Shown piece by piece: positions 16,596 to 25,638 of a stretch of 64,000 nucleotides of DNA (positions are counted from its first letter, which is position 1; each line of letters opens with the position of its first letter). The position numbers were made by a program, and so were the translations under genes. The stretch comes from CAZVPF01 sp964628195. GTDB lineage: Bacteria; Planctomycetota; Phycisphaerae; Sedimentisphaerales; Anaerohalosphaeraceae. The notes under the pieces were generated by a model. That model ran no database searches, was not told the DNA's origin, and saw only the letters and a program-made list of their open reading frames with translations. The stretch is from positions 18,536 to 82,535 of the forward strand of contig CAZVPF010000012.1 of the NCBI GenBank assembly GCA_964628195.1. Direction: 5' to 3'.

Positions 16596-17813
16596 ATGCC
16601 TGCCGAGATCAAAAATTTTAAGTACGCCGCAAAAGACGCAAACGGCAAAAAAATACAGGGAACAAAAAGAGCCCTCAGCAGCAGCGAGATACTTTCCTGG
16701 CTGAGCGAACAGAAGCTTACCCCCGTCTCGATCAAAGACATAAGCGCCGACGCGGTTAAAAAAGACAGTTCCGGATCGGCTGCAAAAGGCTTCAAAAGCG
16801 GCGACCTCGCGGCCCTTTGCTGGCAGCTTTCGACAATGGTCGAAGGCGGAATACCTATTATAAGCGCGCTGGAAACAATCGCCGAAGATTCCGCCAACCC
16901 ACGAATGAAAAAAATGCTCAAAAACATCTCCCAAAAAATGCAGAAAGGCGACATGTTCTCCGAGTGCATGTCAGGGTTCCCACGCGTATTCAACAAGCTC
17001 AGCTGCTCGATAATTACCGCCGGCGAAAGCAGCGGTAACCTCGCCCTGTCCCTCCAGAGGCTCGCACAGTATTACGACAACCGGGACGAGTTCCAGAAAA
17101 AGGTCCGCGGCGCAATGGTCTACCCCGCATTCGTGTTCGTCTTCATTATTTTCATCGTCGCGTTTATCATGACGTTCATCGTGCCGAGGTTCACCATAAT
17201 ATTCGACCTGCTCGGGGGCGATCTGCCTGCCTTTACAAAGGGCTTCATGGCCTTTTACGAATGGCTAAAGGCCAACATCCAGTATGTCCTCGCCGCCGTT
17301 TTACTCGCCGTCATAGCCGCCATCCTGGTAAACCGAACCCCAAAAGGCCACACATTTTTTTCAAAATCCGTGCTCAAGGTGCCCCTGATCGGCAACATTA
17401 TCTCACAGGCATTCGTCGTGGTCTTCTGTAGAACAATGTCAACACTGCTCGCATCGGGCATATCCATCCTCGAGGTCTTCGACATACTCTCAAGCATGAC
17501 CGGCAACGACATAATAAAACGCTCCATCTCCGACACAAAGCAGCACGTCGTCGAAGGATCAAACGTATCAGCCGGCCTCAGGTCCTCCGGCTTTTTCCCC
17601 CCAATGGTCGGCAAAATGGTCCAGGTCGGCGAGGAAAGCGGTTCGATAACAAAGGTCCTCGACCGCACAGCCGATTATTACGAGCGAAAAGTAAGCGCAC
17701 TTATACAGGCTATGCTCACATTGCTCGAACCGGTAATGATCGTAACCGTAGGAGGCATCGTACTGGTGGTCCTGCTCGCTCTATACCTGCCCATATTCAC
17801 AATGTCAGGGTAA
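16596..17813 (+). CDS. gspF: GspF/PilC-type inner-membrane platform protein
   Basis: This 405-residue polytopic protein is the partner of GspE. Two homologous T2SF domains are visible: FKSGDLAALCWQLSTMVEGG with IPIISALE in the first, and FCRTMSTLLASGISILEVFD in the second. Each is followed by the GESSGNL/GEESGSI motif and a hydrophobic segment. Three transmembrane stretches lie near 185-205, 230-255 and 375-400. The N-terminal about 50 residues (KNFKYAAKDANGKKIQGTKR) are the usual cytoplasmic cap. It follows gspE by 14 bases, and feoB lies on the opposite strand just downstream, so the unit is a two-gene operon. Confidence 0.92.
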   Translation: MPAEIKNFKYAAKDANGKKIQGTKRALSSSEILSWLSEQKLTPVSIKDISADAVKKDSSGSAAKGFKSGDLAALCWQLSTMVEGGIPIISALETIAEDSANPRMKKMLKNISQKMQKGDMFSECMSGFPRVFNKLSCSIITAGESSGNLALSLQRLAQYYDNRDEFQKKVRGAMVYPAFVFVFIIFIVAFIMTFIVPRFTIIFDLLGGDLPAFTKGFMAFYEWLKANIQYVLAAVLLAVIAAILVNRTPKGHTFFSKSVLKVPLIGNIISQAFVVVFCRTMSTLLASGISILEVFDILSSMTGNDIIKRSISDTKQHVVEGSNVSAGLRSSGFFPPMVGKMVQVGEESGSITKVLDRTADYYERKVSALIQAMLTLLEPVMIVTVGGIVLVVLLALYLPIFTMSG

Positions 17814-17837
17814 TAAGCCAATAAGCCTTTTTTAATT

Positions 17838-19916
17838 TCACCCCCCTACCAGCACCCCGAACTGGTACACCGCCACGGTTATTACATAAGCAACCGCCGT
17901 CAGACCCACGAACTGGAACAGCGCCCACTTCCACGAATTTGTCTCCCGCCTGCATATCGCAAGTGTCGCCACGCACGGAGCGCTGATAAGACAAAACAGC
18001 ATCACGCAAAAACCCTGTAAAGGCGTATAATTCTGCTTAAGCTTGGCACGCAGCGTCTCAGAGCCCTCGTCCGCCTCGCCCACCGAGAACACGATGCCCA
18101 TCTGCGCTACAAAAACCTCCTTCGCAGCAAGCGCCCCTATAAGCGCCGTGCCGATCCGGTAATCGAAACCCATCGGCCTGATAACCGGCTCCATAGCCCT
18201 GCCGATCCTCCCGGCGACCGAATGCTGAAGTTCCGCTCGTTGCTGCTGCTGTTCGCTCATGCCCGCAACAGCCTGCTCATCAGGCTTCGGGTAAGAAGTC
18301 ATCGCCCAAAGCACGATGGAAATAACCAGTATCACAGTGCCGGCTTTTTTCAGATACAGCCAGCTCCGCTCCCACATGTGAGTCGCCAGCCCCTGCAGCG
18401 TCGGAACCCTGTAAGGCGGCAGTTCCATCAAAAACACACCCGTCTCGCCCCTGAATAATGTCTTGCGCAGCAAAAGCGAAAGCAGTATGGACAACCCGAT
18501 CCCGATCATGTAAATCAGCCACATCATCAGCCCGTGCCATTGCGGCCGAAAAAACGCCGGTATAATCAGCGCATAAATAGGCAGCCTCGCACCACAGCTC
18601 ATAAGCGGCAAAACAAGGATCGTAGTCAGCCTGCTTTTGCGGTCGTCAAGAATCCGGGTGCCCATTATCGCCGGCACCGTACAGCCGAACCCGATCATCA
18701 TCGGAATAAAGCTTCGCCCGTGCAGTCCGATCTTCTTCATTATCCTGTCCATCAGAAACGCCGCACGCGCCATGTACCCCGAATCCTCAAGAATCGCAAT
18801 CGCCAGGAAAAGCAGCATAATATTCGGCAAAAACACAATCACTCCGCCCACACCACCGATTATCCCGTCTACAAGAAGAGACCTGAGCACACTCTCGGAA
18901 CCCTCTTGCCAGAAACCGCTGATAAAACCGCCCAGCCAGCCGAAACCCGACTCGATCCAGCCCATAAAAGGATCGCCAACCCAGAACGTCAGCTTGAAAA
19001 CAAGGTACATCATCCCCAAAAAGATTGGCAGCCCCAGCGCCCGGTTCAGCATAACCTTATCGACAAGGTCGCTTAGCTGGTGCCGCTGCTGAACAGTATG
19101 CTTAACAGCCTCTTCATAAACACCGGACACAAAACCGTAGCGCTTCTCGGCAACGAGTATCTCCGGCCGATCGGAGTAAAGCCTCTCTATATGCCCAACG
19201 CTTTTTTCAACCTGCTCGAGCACTTCATTGTTGTGCCCAAGCTCAAGTATCTGCTCGTCCTGTTCGAGCAGCTTCAAACTAAGCCACCGTGTCCCGTATT
19301 TCTGCGTAAGTTTATGCTCCCGGCTGACAAGCGGCTGTATCTTCTCAAGCTCCTTTTCAATGTCATTGCCGTAATGAACATGCGGCAATGGTTCCTGACT
19401 TTCGCCGCTTTCATCTGTCCCGGCCTTTTGGATTATCGCATCGAGCAGTTCGTTTATGCCCTTGTTTTTAGACGCCACACACAGAACAACGCCCGCATTG
19501 AAAAAACGCCCTATCTTTTCCGTATCGAAAGTAAGCCCCTGCTTTTCGGCTACGTCGGCCATATTAAGCACAAGAATAAGCGGCACATTAAGCTCAAGCA
19601 GTTGTGTCGAAAGGTAAAGGTTGCGCTCGAAATTCGACGCGTCAACGATATCAACCACAACATCGGGGTGCTCGTTTATTATAAAATCCCTCGCGACGAT
19701 CTCCTCCACAGAATGCGCCGTCAGGCTGTAAGTCCCCGGCAGGTCGACAAAACGCATATCCCTGCCCTGGTAGCTGCGAAAACCCTCTTTCTTTTCCACG
19801 GTAACACCGGGATAGTTGCCAACATGCTGCCTTGCGCCGGTCAGCGCATTGAAAACCGTGGTCTTGCCGCTGTTAGGGTTACCCGCAAGGGCAACTGTTA
19901 TTTTACTGCCGGACAT
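17838..19916 (-). CDS. feoB: FeoB ferrous iron transporter
   Basis: FeoB (692 residues) imports Fe2+ through the inner membrane. The N-terminal G-protein domain shows G1 GNPNSGKT (residues 12-19), the switch region GNYPGVTVEKKEG, G3 DLPGTYSL and G4 LNMAD. From about 280 on, the Gate-containing membrane domain follows, with GFGCTVPAIMGTRILDD, LPLMSCGARLPIYALI and SAPCVATLAICRRETNSWKW, the conserved cysteine-containing segments. It lies 45 bases downstream of a DtxR-type regulator whose C-terminal FeoA-like domain may also influence transport. No separate feoA is present. Regulation is likely from the promoter/operator at 20749-20777. Confidence 0.95.
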   Translation of the reverse strand: MSGSKITVALAGNPNSGKTTVFNALTGARQHVGNYPGVTVEKKEGFRSYQGRDMRFVDLPGTYSLTAHSVEEIVARDFIINEHPDVVVDIVDASNFERNLYLSTQLLELNVPLILVLNMADVAEKQGLTFDTEKIGRFFNAGVVLCVASKNKGINELLDAIIQKAGTDESGESQEPLPHVHYGNDIEKELEKIQPLVSREHKLTQKYGTRWLSLKLLEQDEQILELGHNNEVLEQVEKSVGHIERLYSDRPEILVAEKRYGFVSGVYEEAVKHTVQQRHQLSDLVDKVMLNRALGLPIFLGMMYLVFKLTFWVGDPFMGWIESGFGWLGGFISGFWQEGSESVLRSLLVDGIIGGVGGVIVFLPNIMLLFLAIAILEDSGYMARAAFLMDRIMKKIGLHGRSFIPMMIGFGCTVPAIMGTRILDDRKSRLTTILVLPLMSCGARLPIYALIIPAFFRPQWHGLMMWLIYMIGIGLSILLSLLLRKTLFRGETGVFLMELPPYRVPTLQGLATHMWERSWLYLKKAGTVILVISIVLWAMTSYPKPDEQAVAGMSEQQQQRAELQHSVAGRIGRAMEPVIRPMGFDYRIGTALIGALAAKEVFVAQMGIVFSVGEADEGSETLRAKLKQNYTPLQGFCVMLFCLISAPCVATLAICRRETNSWKWALFQFVGLTAVAYVITVAVYQFGVLVGG

Positions 19917-19961
19917 ACTGCTCCCTGCTCAAAATAAAATATGCTTATAAAGCTAAAAATA

Positions 19962-20720
19962 TTATTGTGCTTCAACTTCTATGTTCCGGGCCTCGTCTTT
20001 CCTTAGAGAAAGATGATAACCCTTGACCTTGATTTCGATCGGGTCGCCCAGCGGAGCGACTCTTTCCACTTCGATAACCGAACCCCTGCTTACACCCATC
20101 TCAACAAGCCTCTTGGTAACCGAAGCTTTTTTATTGATCTTCTTGACCACACATTTTTTACCTACTGGTATATCAAGCAGACTTACCGCTGAATGTGAAT
20201 TCGAGATTCTCTCCTTTTCCATTTCCAGGCTCGTTATTCCCTTCTCTATGCAGCTTTTACAATTTTCTGTATCAGGCCTCTGATCCCTGCATTTTTCGTG
20301 GAAACTCTCGATCCATTCACCGCCGCACCTCGGACAAGCCTGAACAAACTCGCTGAACGAGATCAGCCTCTCCACAAGCTCATCAGGTATAACATGCTCC
20401 ATCTGACAGGCCCCTTTTTCCGCCACTTTCGGTTTGGCTCCCAGAACATCCACAAAAAAATCCTTCAGTATCTCGTGCTTGCGAATAACCTCTTTTGCCT
20501 CCTCAAGACCTTTCTCGGTAAGTGTTATAACCTCGTAAGGCTGATAATTGATATGCTCGCTCCTGGCAAGAGACTGAAGCGCAGTGGTCACGGAACCGGC
20601 CTTGACACCCAGGTATCCGGCAATATCCTTGGCACGAACACCGCCCTTCTCAGAAACGATATTGTATATCGCCTCAAGATAATCCTGCAAACTCGCACTC
20701 AATTTCCTTGTTTTCGTCAT
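19962..20720 (-). CDS. DtxR-family metal-dependent repressor with Cys-rich linker and C-terminal FeoA domain
   Basis: This 252-residue protein starts with a winged helix-turn-helix (residues 1-65, VRAKDIAGYLGVKAGSVTTA). The DtxR dimerisation/metal domain follows, with Cys105, Glu108 and His109 in CQMEH matching the family's C-x-x-E-H ligand triad. Residues about 180-252 form the SH3-like FeoA domain (DIPVGKKCVVKKI to SLRKDEARNIEV). Between them is an unusual segment with five cysteines (129, 132, 144, 154, 157), including two Cys-x-x-Cys pairs, that may bind a further metal. It heads the operon with feoB and should repress it when Fe2+ is abundant; its own promoter carries a matching palindrome. 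Confidence 0.9.
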   Translation of the reverse strand: MTKTRKLSASLQDYLEAIYNIVSEKGGVRAKDIAGYLGVKAGSVTTALQSLARSEHINYQPYEVITLTEKGLEEAKEVIRKHEILKDFFVDVLGAKPKVAEKGACQMEHVIPDELVERLISFSEFVQACPRCGGEWIESFHEKCRDQRPDTENCKSCIEKGITSLEMEKERISNSHSAVSLLDIPVGKKCVVKKINKKASVTKRLVEMGVSRGSVIEVERVAPLGDPIEIKVKGYHLSLRKDEARNIEVEAQ

Positions 20721-20748
20721 AAAACCTGCCTTTCACTTAGCGCATACT

Positions 20749-20777
20749 AATATATTAAGGCTGGCCTTACTTGTCAA
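20749..20777 (-). promoter_or_regulatory. Promoter with overlapping DtxR-type operator for the regulator-feoB operon
   Basis: On the minus strand a consensus TTGACA (20772-20777) and TATATT (20749-20754) are separated by exactly 17 bases. The spacer contains the perfect palindrome TAAGGC-CA-GCCTTA (20756-20769), which resembles the TTAGGC-type half sites of DtxR/IdeR operators. Bound repressor would block RNA polymerase. The gene start is about 29 bases downstream of the -10. Confidence 0.8.
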
Positions 20778-20895
20778 TACAAATCTCCGGCCTTTTGAAA
20801 CATTTTTTTCAATGGAATTATTTCTTATTTGAAGTCAACCTCATATGTGCTACATTTAATATCTTAAAAGTTCCATCAAATTCAGGGAAGATAAA

Positions 20896-21465
20896 ATGAC
20901 AGAATCGTCGCTTACAGTTCAGGACCAGAAAATCCTCTTAAAAATCGCCAGGGACACCATCAAATTCACCCTCCACAACCGGAAGGCTCCTCAGCAAAGC
21001 GATGTCGCGGAAAACCTGACCGAACCGCTCAAATCCGAACGTGCCGCCTTTGTAACTCTCACCATCGGAGGCATGTTAAGGGGCTGTATCGGAGATATCT
21101 TCCCTCGAGACCCCCTGTACATGTCCGTAATCCGCAACGCGGTGAACGCGGCATTTAATGACCCCCGCTTCCCGCAGCTCAGTCCCGCGGAGTTCGAAAG
21201 GATCGAAATAGAAATATCCGCCCTCACCCCGCCCCAAAAGGTCCGCGACTACTCCGAAATACGCATCGGCACAGACGGCATCGTCCTTTCAAAAGGCCAT
21301 GCAAAAGCGGTCTTCCTGCCCCAGGTCGCCCCCGAACAGGGCTGGAACCTCCAACAGACACTGACTCACCTTGCAACAAAAGCGGGCCTCAGCCCGGAGG
21401 ACTGGAAACACGGTGCCCAATTTGAAGTCTTCCAGGCCGAAGTATTCAACGAAGCTATTCTTTAG
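20896..21465 (+). CDS. AMMECR1 domain protein
   Basis: A 189-residue cytoplasmic protein of the AMMECR1 family (TIGR00296), the A component of the widely conserved AMMECR1/Memo/radical-SAM set. The hallmark LRGCIG is present (GGMLRGCIGDIFP), followed by NAVNAAFNDPRFPQLSPAEF and IEIEISALTPPQKV, and the late LPQVAPEQGWNLQQTLTHLA with its conserved Trp. The biochemical role of the family is still unsettled. The Memo and radical SAM partners are not in this window, so it is an orphan here. It has its own ribosome-binding site (AGGGAAG) and is divergent from the DtxR operon. Confidence 0.9.
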   Translation: MTESSLTVQDQKILLKIARDTIKFTLHNRKAPQQSDVAENLTEPLKSERAAFVTLTIGGMLRGCIGDIFPRDPLYMSVIRNAVNAAFNDPRFPQLSPAEFERIEIEISALTPPQKVRDYSEIRIGTDGIVLSKGHAKAVFLPQVAPEQGWNLQQTLTHLATKAGLSPEDWKHGAQFEVFQAEVFNEAIL

Positions 21466-21616
21466 TCCCTCATCGCCTTGCCCCCTCCTGCAGGGTCCCA
21501 TAACTTAATCCATCCCCCGCTTATATTATTTTTTCCAAAATCAATTTCCCCCTCATTAGTGTTATATCCATGGTCGCTGTAAATAATCTTCTCCTTATTA
21601 AGACGCCCTCACAAAA

Positions 21617-21641
21617 CCCCGATATTTATGCTATAGCGGGG
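21617..21641 (+). promoter_or_regulatory. Small GC-rich hairpin upstream of the sensor kinase
   Basis: CCCCG (21617-21621) pairs with CGGGG (21637-21641), with a few extra AT pairs inside. It lies 29 bases before the kinase start. With no T-run, it is either a leader structure or chance. Apart from it, the 204-base gap after AMMECR1 shows nothing I can name. Confidence 0.25.
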
Positions 21642-21669
21642 GGTGCTGTGTAAATAAGCAAGGTTAAAG

Positions 21670-24444
21670 GTGACGGTATTGGATACGTATTTCATTAAAA
21701 TCTTAACACAGGCTGCACCGGCTTTAGGCATAGCGTACAAATCTGATTCAATATCGGTCCCCCACGTCCATCCGGACATTGCCATAATACTCGTGGTCAC
21801 AGCCTTTGCGCTGATAGTTGTAAACATCATCTACCGCACTGTCAAAGAAAACGACATCCTCAGGCACAAGGAAAAACTTGAAAAGCTTGTAAAAGATCGA
21901 ACCGAATCGCTGCGGTCCTATAACAAAATGCTCGAGGAGGAACGAAAAAACCTCCAGGCCATCTTCGACACTGCAAGCGTAGGAATGGTCCTCGTAGACG
22001 CGAAGGGCCGTATAAAACGTGTCAACAATGTTATCACAAAACTGGCCGGCAAAAACCCATCCAACTGCATAGGACTCGAACCGGGAAACCTTCTCGGCTG
22101 TATCAACTCAGGACGGGGACATGACATGTGCGGAAAATCCATGCCCTGCAGAAACTGTGTGATCCGAAAGACCTTTGAATCTGTAATTAAGACAAATCAG
22201 TCCAAACATAACATACAAACAAAAGCGTTCATTACCGTCAATGATATATATGAGGCCGTCTGGATCGAACTCGGTTGTGACCCGGTAACTGTCAACGGCG
22301 AAAAACTTGCGCTTATGAGCCTGGCAAATATCACCGAGAGAAAAAACGCCGAGCTCGAACTTTCAAGATCGGAAAATCGTTTCCGCAGCCTTGTGGAAAA
22401 CCTTCCTATCGGGTTGTACAGAAACACACCCGGACCCGAAGGAAAATTCATAACCGCAAACCCCGCAATCGTCAAAATGTTCGGCTGTGACAGCATCGAT
22501 GAGTTTCTCGAAACACCGGTCAGCAGTCTATACTATTTCCCCGCCGACAGGGAAAAGTTTTCACAAACACTGCTCAAAAACGATAAAGTAATCGCCGAAG
22601 AGATCATGCTCAAGCGTAAAGACGGCACTGTCATGTGGGGCGCGGTGACAGCAAACGCAGTAAGGGACGACCGCGGAAACATTAAATACTTTGACGGACT
22701 TATACAGGACCTCAGCGAAAGAAAAAAAGCCGAAGAGGCCCTTAGCAGAAGAGAAGGCATCCTCGCTGCGGTTGCAAATGCAGCCGAAAAATTCCTCGGA
22801 CCCAAAAGCTGGCATGAAAACATCGACGAAGTGCTAGAACAGATCGGAAGATCAACAGCCGCAGACAGGGTAACAATTTATCACAGCAAAAACAGCGTTA
22901 AATCCGCCCATTGCCATGAATGGATAAACGGTTCTTCCTCCGGAAACTGCACGCCGGATGATTACCAAACAAGGCTTGAGAACCGAAACAGCCTTAAAAA
23001 GCTCAATATGCTCTTGCAGAACAAACTCGTGGTAACCGGCTCTTTGTGCAAGTTTGATAATCTCGAAAAACAGTGCCTGGAAAATGAAAATATCAAATCA
23101 ATACTCATGGCGCCGATATTTGTAGGCGGTCAGTACTACGGATTCGTCGAGTTCGATAACTTCGACCATCAGCAAAAATGGTCAAAGTCGGAAATAGATG
23201 CCGTAAAAACAGCCGTTGAAATATTCAGCGCCGCAATAGGCAGAGAAAAAAATGAGGACAAACTCAAAAAGGCACACGCCTTTCAGCAGCAGCTTATATC
23301 TACCGCCGCAACGGGAATTTTCACCGTCGACACCGAAAAGCGTATAACGGATGTAAACGATGAAATGTGCAATCTTACAGGCTTCACCAGGCAGGAACTT
23401 CTCGGACGACACTGCAGCGTACTCCGCGGCAAACCATGTATGGAAAAATGCGGGCTGTTCGGCGCGGATTCACCGCAAGCCGGCATATATAAGAAAAAAT
23501 GCACTTTACTGACAAAAGACGACCGTGAATTGACGATTTTCAAAAATGCTTCTGTTTTGCGGGACGAAAACGGCGAAATAACAGGAGGCGTCGAATCATT
23601 CGCCGATGTAACCGAGCTCGCCCAGTCAAATAAGCAAACAAATGAGATCAACAGGCAGCTCGAGCAGACTATCGAACGGGTCAATAACCTCGCCGAAGAA
23701 GCCCGCCTGGCAAATGAGTTCAAAAGCGAGTTTCTCGCGAACATGTCTCACGAACTGCGAACACCGCTGCACGGCATACTCAGCTTTGCCGGTTTTGGAA
23801 TTAAGAAGATTGAAACCGCGGAAAAGAAAAAAATACTCGAATATTTCCACCGGATACAGGACAGCGGAAGGGTGTTGCTCAATTTGTTAAACGACCTGCT
23901 CGACCTCTCAAAGCTCGAAGCCAACAGGGTCGATTTCGACTTGAAACCGCATAGCCTATGCCGGCTGATAGACAACGTCGTTGAGGAGTTTACTGCACTT
24001 ATCGATGAAAAAAAGCTCTATATCGAAAAGAAATGTTTCGATTATGAACTAACCCCCGAACTGGACCAGGAAAAGATGAAACAGGTAATAAGAAACCTGT
24101 TCAGCAACGCTCTCAAATTCTCACCCGAAGGCGAAACCGTCGAGATACACGTCGAAAAACTCGGCAATCACGCGGTAGTTAAAATTTCCGACAGTGGCCC
24201 GGGCATACCCGAAGAGGAATTTGAAACCGTCTTCGACAAGTTCGTACAGTCGACAAAGACAAAATCCGGCGCCGGCGGAACCGGCCTCGGCCTTGCGATT
24301 TGCAGGGAGATCATAAAGGCCCATAAGGGAAAGATAAAGGCAGGAAATAATGACAAAGGCGGGGCCTTGATGACTTTCGCCATACCTATGCAGGACCAGC
24401 CTAAAGACAAAAAAAATACAGAAGCATTAATGGACAAATGTTAA
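21670..24444 (+). CDS. Membrane PAS-PAS-GAF-PAS sensor histidine kinase
   Basis: A 924-residue sensor kinase. One transmembrane helix lies near 36-55, then a coiled coil to about 95. PAS domains follow at about 95-225 and 230-350, a GAF domain at about 365-520, and a third PAS at about 530-650. The HisKA dimerisation helix holds the phospho-acceptor His694 (NMSHELRTPLHG). The ATPase domain has the N box IRNLFSNALKFSP (about 800), DSGPGIPEEEF and GTGLGLAIC. PAS1 carries a cysteine cluster (LLGCIN, MCGKSMPCRNCVIR) and PAS3 another (HCSVLRGKPCMEKC), unusual redox- or metal-type features. The start is a GTG; a TTG three codons later also has a good ribosome-binding site. It pairs with the next gene. 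Confidence 0.88.
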   Translation: MTVLDTYFIKILTQAAPALGIAYKSDSISVPHVHPDIAIILVVTAFALIVVNIIYRTVKENDILRHKEKLEKLVKDRTESLRSYNKMLEEERKNLQAIFDTASVGMVLVDAKGRIKRVNNVITKLAGKNPSNCIGLEPGNLLGCINSGRGHDMCGKSMPCRNCVIRKTFESVIKTNQSKHNIQTKAFITVNDIYEAVWIELGCDPVTVNGEKLALMSLANITERKNAELELSRSENRFRSLVENLPIGLYRNTPGPEGKFITANPAIVKMFGCDSIDEFLETPVSSLYYFPADREKFSQTLLKNDKVIAEEIMLKRKDGTVMWGAVTANAVRDDRGNIKYFDGLIQDLSERKKAEEALSRREGILAAVANAAEKFLGPKSWHENIDEVLEQIGRSTAADRVTIYHSKNSVKSAHCHEWINGSSSGNCTPDDYQTRLENRNSLKKLNMLLQNKLVVTGSLCKFDNLEKQCLENENIKSILMAPIFVGGQYYGFVEFDNFDHQQKWSKSEIDAVKTAVEIFSAAIGREKNEDKLKKAHAFQQQLISTAATGIFTVDTEKRITDVNDEMCNLTGFTRQELLGRHCSVLRGKPCMEKCGLFGADSPQAGIYKKKCTLLTKDDRELTIFKNASVLRDENGEITGGVESFADVTELAQSNKQTNEINRQLEQTIERVNNLAEEARLANEFKSEFLANMSHELRTPLHGILSFAGFGIKKIETAEKKKILEYFHRIQDSGRVLLNLLNDLLDLSKLEANRVDFDLKPHSLCRLIDNVVEEFTALIDEKKLYIEKKCFDYELTPELDQEKMKQVIRNLFSNALKFSPEGETVEIHVEKLGNHAVVKISDSGPGIPEEEFETVFDKFVQSTKTKSGAGGTGLGLAICREIIKAHKGKIKAGNNDKGGALMTFAIPMQDQPKDKKNTEALMDKC

Positions 24445-24454
24445 GAGGTGAAAG

Positions 24455-25537
24455 ATGCAGGCAAAGAAAAGAATACTCGCCATAGACGACAACGAAACAA
24501 ATATATGTATCTTCCAGGAGATGCTTGAAGACGAATATATCCTTAAAACCGCAATGTCCGGCGAGGAAGCCCTCGAAGTCATAGAGGACTTCGCCCCCGA
24601 CCTCGTACTGCTTGACATAATGATGCCCGGAATAGACGGCTATGCGGTCTGCCGCCAAATACGCGAAAACCCCGCGCTCCAACACATAAAAATTATCATG
24701 GTCTCGGCAAAGTCCATGGTCGCCGAACGACTGCTCGGTTACGAAATGGGAGCCGACGATTACATAACAAAGCCCTTCGAGGAGGAGGAACTGATGGCCA
24801 AAATCAAGGTCTACCTCCGCCTGAAAAGCGAAGAAGAGGTCAACCAGCTTAAAACCGACCTGCTCTCCCTGCTGTGCCACGAAACAGGCACACCCTTAAA
24901 TTCGCTGATATCCCCCGCCGAGATACTCTCATCCGACGACCCCGTTGACGATGAAATGCGCAAAGAGCTTGGAGCAATGATATATTCAGCGGCCAACAAG
25001 CTGCACGAGCTTTTTGAAAAAGTAACAAGACTAAGCGCCATCAAATCCGGCAAGTACGAATTCAACATGCGCCAAACAGACGCAGGCACACTTACCCGCG
25101 AAAAATCTAAGCAGCTTGAAGATTACGCGTTAAAAAAAGAAGTGCAGCTTGAAACAGCGAACATCCCGGATGGCAAAGTTGTCTGTGACACAGAAGAATT
25201 GGGGTTTGTTATTCAAACGCTGATCAAAAACGCTGTAGATAACTGCCCCGGCGGCGGCAGGGTTTCAATATCAGCAGTCATTGAGGATGACAAATTTAAT
25301 TTAACCGTAAACAACCCCGGCAAAACAATAAGCGACCAGTTTTTACCCAGGGTTTTTGACGAGTTCGCAAAAGACGACGTATCTCATCATCAAAACGGGA
25401 CCGGCCTTAGCCTCGCGATATCGAAACAGATAATCAAACAGCACCAGGGGCGTATCGAAGTGACAAGCAGCGAAGGCGAGGGAACCTATTTCAGGTTCGA
25501 GATACCATTAAACATAAACGTACCGGCTGGAGTGTGA
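24455..25537 (+). CDS. Response regulator receiver fused to a variant histidine kinase module
   Basis: This 360-residue cytoplasmic protein starts with a receiver domain with phospho-acceptor Asp54 (LVLLDIMMPGIDG), the acidic pair Asp-Asp in LAIDDNETN, and Lys in YITKPFEEEE. After a short coiled linker comes a HisKA-like helix with His142 in LCHETGTPLNSL, where the usual Arg of H-E-x-R-T-P is Gly. The ATPase part has an N box (IKNAVDNCPGG) and GTGLSLAIS, but the G1 box reads VNNPGKTIS instead of D-x-G-x-G. It starts 11 bases after the sensor kinase with a strong AGAGGTG site, so the two form a phosphorelay. It may receive phosphate from the upstream kinase and either autophosphorylate weakly or act mainly as a phosphatase or scaffold. 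Confidence 0.85.
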   Translation: MQAKKRILAIDDNETNICIFQEMLEDEYILKTAMSGEEALEVIEDFAPDLVLLDIMMPGIDGYAVCRQIRENPALQHIKIIMVSAKSMVAERLLGYEMGADDYITKPFEEEELMAKIKVYLRLKSEEEVNQLKTDLLSLLCHETGTPLNSLISPAEILSSDDPVDDEMRKELGAMIYSAANKLHELFEKVTRLSAIKSGKYEFNMRQTDAGTLTREKSKQLEDYALKKEVQLETANIPDGKVVCDTEELGFVIQTLIKNAVDNCPGGGRVSISAVIEDDKFNLTVNNPGKTISDQFLPRVFDEFAKDDVSHHQNGTGLSLAISKQIIKQHQGRIEVTSSEGEGTYFRFEIPLNINVPAGV

Positions 25538-25585
25538 GTAAGACACAGTTTTTCGAACGATTACAGTTGATTAATCCGGGCTTTT

Positions 25586-25638
25586 GCCGTATAAGTAAAT
25601 AAGAATTATTGCTTTAATTACTTAAAGTGTGATACGGC
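25586..25638 (+). promoter_or_regulatory. Stem-loop ending at the glycosyltransferase start codon
   Basis: GCCGTATAAGTAA (25586-25598) can pair with ATACGGC (25632-25638) and TTACTT (25618-25623) across an internal loop. The right arm ends directly at the ATG at 25639, so the structure would cover the ribosome-binding region, where no clear purine-rich site exists. Confidence 0.4.

Noticed and set aside
17814..17837. Terminator between convergent gspF and feoB
   Set aside because: AATAAGCC occurs as a direct repeat followed by T residues, but it cannot form a stem.
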